Below, piece by piece: positions 7,879 through 11,326 of a stretch of DNA of 11,326 bases. The stretch is from positions 1 to 11,326 of the forward strand of contig CAZSQG010000104.1 of assembly GCA_964608615.1 (NCBI GenBank), written 5' to 3'. Position 1 is the stretch's first letter. The number at the start of each line of letters is the position of its first letter. The notes beneath the pieces are model-generated. The model saw nothing but the letters and a program-made list of their open reading frames with translations. It had not been told where the DNA came from and did not search any database. The stretch comes from CALEUX01 sp964608615. Its GTDB lineage: Bacteria > Bacteroidota > Bacteroidia > Bacteroidales > Marinilabiliaceae. Position numbers and translations under genes: made by a program.

Positions 7879-8304
7879 TTAAGCGATATAAAATACCATT
7901 TTTACCTGATTACCAGGATCATTGAACTCCAATTCGTCAGCCAGATGATTCATTAAGAAAATACCTCTGCCATGAGTTCTCTCAATATTCTCAGGTTTTG
8001 TTGGATCAGGAAGGTTCTTATAATCAAAACCATTACCAGTATCACTTATAAAAAATTCAATCTTGTCATCGGAAACATTATATTCAACAACCACATCTTT
8101 ATCGCTTACCAATTTATTTCCGTGTACAATGGCATTATTAACTCCTTCTACTACAGCAAGTAAAAGCTTTCCATATACATCTGAATGTATCTGATATTTA
8201 ACAGATATATCATCTATTAACCTTTCAATAAGGTTAATATTTTGTATTTCAGATTTTATAACCATTTTATCCACGTTTCCATATTTAAAATTCATTATAA
8301 TCAT
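7879..8304 (-). CDS. RsbW/SpoIIAB-like ATP-binding protein (anti-sigma factor or Ser/Thr kinase family)
   Basis: A 141-residue stand-alone GHKL ATPase domain of the HATPase_c_2 type, without transmembrane or sensor domains. The N box is EGVNNAIVHGNK (53-64, with E53, N57 and H61), the G1 box is DTGNGFD (88-94) and the G2 box is HGRGIFLMNHLAD (111-123). This arrangement matches RsbW/SpoIIAB anti-sigma kinases, which bind a sigma factor and phosphorylate a STAS-domain partner. No STAS anti-anti-sigma protein, PP2C phosphatase or sigma factor is in the window, so its partner is unknown. I recall such a gene next to ybeY in other Bacteroidota. The start may be the ATG at 8304 or at 8295 (MNFKYGN); the difference is trivial. 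It lies 72 bp downstream of the envC-like gene and 2 bp upstream of ybeY. Confidence 0.85.
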   Translation of the reverse strand: MIIMNFKYGNVDKMVIKSEIQNINLIERLIDDISVKYQIHSDVYGKLLLAVVEGVNNAIVHGNKLVSDKDVVVEYNVSDDKIEFFISDTGNGFDYKNLPDPTKPENIERTHGRGIFLMNHLADELEFNDPGNQVKMVFYIA

Positions 8305-8376
8305 TACTATAATTACAAATGATTATCACTGTTATACTCAAAACAAAAAAAGAAGTTTCCTAAATCAGAAGTTTTT

Positions 8377-9546
8377 TTAAGGAATTAACCATTTGGCCGG
8401 ATCCAACTTTTGACTTTCATTCCAGATCTCAAAATGGAGTAATCCTCCAGCATCGTTTTTCTCTCTAAATACAGTCCCAAGAACCACTCCAGCATTTACT
8501 TTTTGATTTTGCTTAACTCTAATCTCTTTTAAATTAGCATAAACAGTCAAAAACTTACCATGACGCATAATAACAGCATTATTATATCCCGGTATACTAA
8601 TAACTCTACTAATCTCTCCTGAATGTACCGCAAAAACTTCCTCTACTCCAGTCGTTTGGATATCAATTCCATTATTTTTCACTAAAATATTCTTAAGAAC
8701 GGGATGCTCATGCTCGCCAAATTGGCTTACAATAATGCCCTTATTAACAGGCCATATAAGTTTTCCCATAAACTTAGTAATATCATTTCCTGTTACACTT
8801 GTACCAGAAGTAGAAGTGCGAGCTGCTCGGATTATTTCCAGAATACGACTTTCCAGTTCTTTAGCTTTTTTTTCTTTTTCTTTTAGTGAAGCCAATAACC
8901 ACTTTTCATCCTTTTTTAGTTCAGTGATTAATTTTCTTTTTTGATTATTATTATCATTAAGTGAGCTAAATTCATTCTCCAAATTCTTTAAAGAAACTTC
9001 CTTTTGTTCCATTTGCGATTGTACTTCAATAAGATAAGCCTTCAAACGAATTTGGTTTTCTATAAGTATTTGAACATGATTTTTTCTATAACGCGAATAT
9101 TCTTTTAGCAAGCGATATCGACTATATGCATTTGAAAAACCAGTTGAACTTAAAAAAAAAACCAATTCATCAAGTGAGTTTCTCCTTTTATAAGAATCTC
9201 TTAATAACTTTCCATACTCTTCCTTGCCTTCCTTTATATCGGCTTCTAATCCATTTATAACAGCCTGGTTAACCTCTATTCTACTTTCTAAAGCTTCAAT
9301 CTCAATGCTTAAATTACTGATTAATTTCTCACGTATTGAGATTTCTTTTGTAAGTATATTAACTTGTTGAAATGCAGCCTCACGTGAAGATTTCTTATTT
9401 TGTAATAACTTATTGGTATTCTCAATTTCCTTAAGAAGCGACTCTCTTTCGGACCGTAAATTATCAACATTCTGAGACAAACAAAAAGTTGTCACAGAAC
9501 TTAATATAACCAGTAACACGAAATATTTAATAGGATACAACTTCAT
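8377..9546 (-). CDS. envC: EnvC-like murein hydrolase activator (coiled coil plus degenerate LytM/M23 domain)
   Basis: A 389-residue exported protein. Residues 1-24 form a signal peptide (hydrophobic core VLLVILSSVTTF). Residues about 26-240 are a long, charged, heptad-rich coiled coil broken near 125-155 (LDELVFFLSSTGFSNAYSRY), as in EnvC. A LytM/peptidase-M23 fold follows (262-389: GKLIWPVNKGIIVSQFGEHE to the C-terminus). The zinc site is largely gone: HxxxD reads N291-x-x-x-D295, YAHL reads YANL (N338), and HLHFE reads LLHFE (only H371 kept). The domain is thus probably not a peptidase but an activator of an N-acetylmuramoyl-L-alanine amidase in the periplasm during cell separation, as known for E. 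coli EnvC; the cognate amidase is not here. Its ATG overlaps the 3' end of the DUF4292-like gene by 20 bp, indicating coupling. A run of ten T (minus strand) lies within the coiled-coil break. Confidence 0.9.
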   Translation of the reverse strand: MKLYPIKYFVLLVILSSVTTFCLSQNVDNLRSERESLLKEIENTNKLLQNKKSSREAAFQQVNILTKEISIREKLISNLSIEIEALESRIEVNQAVINGLEADIKEGKEEYGKLLRDSYKRRNSLDELVFFLSSTGFSNAYSRYRLLKEYSRYRKNHVQILIENQIRLKAYLIEVQSQMEQKEVSLKNLENEFSSLNDNNNQKRKLITELKKDEKWLLASLKEKEKKAKELESRILEIIRAARTSTSGTSVTGNDITKFMGKLIWPVNKGIIVSQFGEHEHPVLKNILVKNNGIDIQTTGVEEVFAVHSGEISRVISIPGYNNAVIMRHGKFLTVYANLKEIRVKQNQKVNAGVVLGTVFREKNDAGGLLHFEIWNESQKLDPAKWLIP

Positions 9547-10363
9547 AACTATCAGGAATTCTAAAATTTATGGAATTAGGTCCATTCAAAATAATTTCGT
9601 CATAATTAAAAACCAAACGATAACTATTATTAGCTTGTTGTGCTATAATACTAATTAAAGTTGGGAAATTATTACCATTTAGGTTAGTGAATTTTTTATA
9701 ATCTACATTCAGAGATATCCCCGAAGAAGTATTAACAACTGTACTTCCTAATATTTTATAAATACCCGGTAAAATACGAACTTCATGTAAATAAATATCA
9801 GTGTTTTTTCGCGATAACCTTTCAAATCGCTTAAAGTTCAATGATCGTAACGAGTAATATTCATCCTGATGATAAGCCGAATATTTCTTTAATAACTGAG
9901 GATCGTAATCGGGATATGAGAAAAGAGAATTCGTTAATATTGCCAAAACAAGATCAAAATCAACATCAATCGCATATTTATCAGACAAATATTTATAATC
10001 GGATACAATAACCTTTTTGTTAAGGCGATTAATTACTCTAATATTATTCCTATCAATACAAACACGAAACATTTCTATTCCCATTAAAGGAATAACAGAA
10101 ATAATTATTGCTGAATCACCCTTAATAAACAAGTTAGCCCTAACTGATTTTGAATTACCATTATCATCAAATTCAATACTAATTTTCTTAAAATATAATG
10201 TGTTATATATTAATTGTTTACTAAATAAACTATCAATTAAAACTGTCTCTTCAATAGATTTAATTGTTTCATACTTAAATACCTTTTCTTTGCTTTTACA
10301 TGAGCTTAAAAACAAAAGAAATCCACAAATTGAAAATATTAATGAAAAGTTCAAATGTCTCAT
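9527..10363 (-). CDS. DUF4292-family lipoprotein
   Basis: A 278-residue protein with a lipoprotein signal peptide: the hydrophobic stretch FSLIFSICGFLLFL followed by the lipobox LSSC, giving acylated Cys22, then charged KSKEK. The body is beta-rich with alternating hydrophobic residues (NLFIKGDSAIIISVIPLMG, about 77-95) and ends in NGPNSINFRIPDSYEVVSY. It resembles the Bacteroidota DUF4292 family, which from memory sits in this TPR-DUF4292-EnvC order. Its length and strand pattern are reminiscent of LolA/LolB-type lipoprotein carriers, but that is inference only. It is most likely anchored to the outer membrane facing the periplasm. It starts 5 bp after the TPR gene stop and overlaps the next gene by 20 bp, so all three are probably one transcription unit. 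The molecular function is unknown. Confidence 0.8.
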   Translation of the reverse strand: MRHLNFSLIFSICGFLLFLSSCKSKEKVFKYETIKSIEETVLIDSLFSKQLIYNTLYFKKISIEFDDNGNSKSVRANLFIKGDSAIIISVIPLMGIEMFRVCIDRNNIRVINRLNKKVIVSDYKYLSDKYAIDVDFDLVLAILTNSLFSYPDYDPQLLKKYSAYHQDEYYSLRSLNFKRFERLSRKNTDIYLHEVRILPGIYKILGSTVVNTSSGISLNVDYKKFTNLNGNNFPTLISIIAQQANNSYRLVFNYDEIILNGPNSINFRIPDSYEVVSY

Positions 10364-10368
10364 TACTT

Positions 10369-11325
10369 TTACTTTATATATTTTCTTTCACTAATTTTTT
10401 TCTGAATGCTTTTTGAAAGATCCACATCACCTAATTCAAATGCTTTAACCCAAAACTCAACTGCTTTTTCAACATTACCGTTTTTATACAGTATATCGCC
10501 ATAATGCTCAAGTATAACTGCATTTGAATCGCCTCCATTAGTAATTGCTTGTTCTATAATAAATAAGGCCTCAAAATACCTTTCGCGTTTAAATAATACC
10601 CATGCATAAGTATCAAGATAAGTAGCATTGTTGGGTTCTAACTCAATAACTTTAGATATTAACCTCTCAGCCTTATCAAGTTGAACTTCCTTTTCACTAA
10701 GATAGAAGGCAAAATTATTAAGTACACCTACCTGCTTGTCATCTATATCAATTGATTTCTGATAGCTATCAAAGCTCTTCTCTGAATCGCCTTCCTGGTA
10801 ATACAAATCGCCGAGAAAACCATAAGTTTGAGAAACAAGCTGAGGATTATCTTTGCTGAATTTTATTGTTTCATTTAAATGATTTATTGCTTCTTTTCTG
10901 CTTCCATTTAACGAATAAGCAACTCCCGTAAGATATTGAATAATGGAGTTTTCAGGAAAAACAGTAACGCCATTTTGAGCTTGCTTTAAAAAATCTTCTT
11001 TAGTACTATTGTTTAACGACAGAAACAAATATTCCTGCCAAACATCTTCCTGTTTTTCATCCATTAAAAGAGCATTTTCATAAGCCTTAAGCGCTTCATC
11101 TGCTCTATTGGTATGATTTAAATAATTGGCATATAACAAATAAACCTTACTCTCATGAGGATGAGATTCAATAACTGTAATAAATATACGTTCAAAATCA
11201 TTCTTATTATACTTTGTAGTTTTTACTTTCGATAACAAACATGACAAACCATTCACATCAACACCTATAGAGTTACATCCAAAAACACTTGCTCCTTTAG
11301 CTGCTCGTGGAATTGAAGCATGGAG
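10369..11325 (-). CDS. Tetratricopeptide-repeat protein, N-terminus beyond the window
   Basis: The frame is open from the window's right edge to TAA at 10369-10371. From the GTG at 11256 there are 295 residues, but the frame continues unbroken to 11325, so that GTG need not be the start. Numbering from the GTG, I see about six TPR units near 36-68, 105-137, 143-175, 178-209, 212-243 and 248-279. Typical TPR patterns include YLLYANYLNHTNRADEALKA and HYGDILYKNGNVEKAVEFW. From memory, Bacteroidota proteins at this locus are near 580 residues with an N-terminal signal peptide, so roughly half may be missing here. Such proteins act as periplasmic scaffolds, but no partner is evident. It is followed 5 bp later by the DUF4292-like lipoprotein. 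The segment upstream of about 11250 lacks TPR character (see findings). Confidence 0.85.
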   Translation of the reverse strand, partial: LHASIPRAAKGASVFGCNSIGVDVNGLSCLLSKVKTTKYNKNDFERIFITVIESHPHESKVYLLYANYLNHTNRADEALKAYENALLMDEKQEDVWQEYLFLSLNNSTKEDFLKQAQNGVTVFPENSIIQYLTGVAYSLNGSRKEAINHLNETIKFSKDNPQLVSQTYGFLGDLYYQEGDSEKSFDSYQKSIDIDDKQVGVLNNFAFYLSEKEVQLDKAERLISKVIELEPNNATYLDTYAWVLFKRERYFEALFIIEQAITNGGDSNAVILEHYGDILYKNGNVEKAVEFWVKAFELGDVDLSKSIQKKISERKYIK

Positions 11326-11326
11326 T

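Noticed and set aside
9381..9386. Second CACGTG, tested as another parS
   Set aside because: The flanking bases match the parS arms at only about two of five positions on each side, and it lies inside a coding sequence.

Overview
The window looks like chromosomal DNA from a Bacteroidota bacterium, probably close to Bacteroidales/Marinilabiliales. The evidence is the low GC content (mid-30s percent by eye), genes with almost no Shine-Dalgarno sequence, and a characteristic gene neighbourhood: TPR protein, DUF4292-type lipoprotein, EnvC-like M23 protein, RsbW-like ATPase, ybeY, mnmG and uvrC. Family assignments come from reading motifs in the translations; no database search was possible.

Layout. 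Positions 1-134 hold the 3' end of an unrecognised plus-strand gene. The same frame stays open to 329, broken only by the stop at 132-134. Positions 135-807 are a very AT-rich gap with one plausible Bacteroidota-type promoter, followed by lplA (808-1791, plus strand; lipoate-protein ligase). From 1833 to the right edge everything is on the minus strand. In transcription order this is: a TPR protein whose start lies beyond the window, a DUF4292-like lipoprotein, an EnvC-like degenerate LytM protein, an RsbW-like ATP-binding protein, ybeY, mnmG, adenine deaminase (ade) and uvrC. uvrC and lplA converge across about 40 bp with no obvious hairpin terminator. Short gaps and overlaps suggest three co-transcribed blocks: TPR/DUF4292/EnvC, ATPase/ybeY, and mnmG/ade/uvrC.

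How the genes fit together. The right block is cell-envelope work: a periplasmic TPR protein, an outer-membrane lipoprotein and a peptidoglycan amidase activator. The middle block combines a partner-switching anti-sigma-type kinase, an rRNA-processing endonuclease and a tRNA wobble-uridine modifier. The left block joins purine salvage (Ade) with nucleotide-excision repair (UvrC). I see no defence system, transposon, CRISPR array or biosynthetic cluster.

The most notable non-genic signal is a perfect 16-bp palindrome, TGTTCCACGTGGAACA (5348-5363). It abuts the mnmG stop codon and matches the chromosomal ParB-binding site parS. This suggests the window lies in the origin-proximal, ParB-loaded part of the chromosome. 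Second-tier observations are adenine deaminase in a slot where I recall apt in related genomes, loss of most zinc ligands in the EnvC-like protein, the His-to-Asp change in the YbeY metal site, and the possibly interrupted gene at the left edge.
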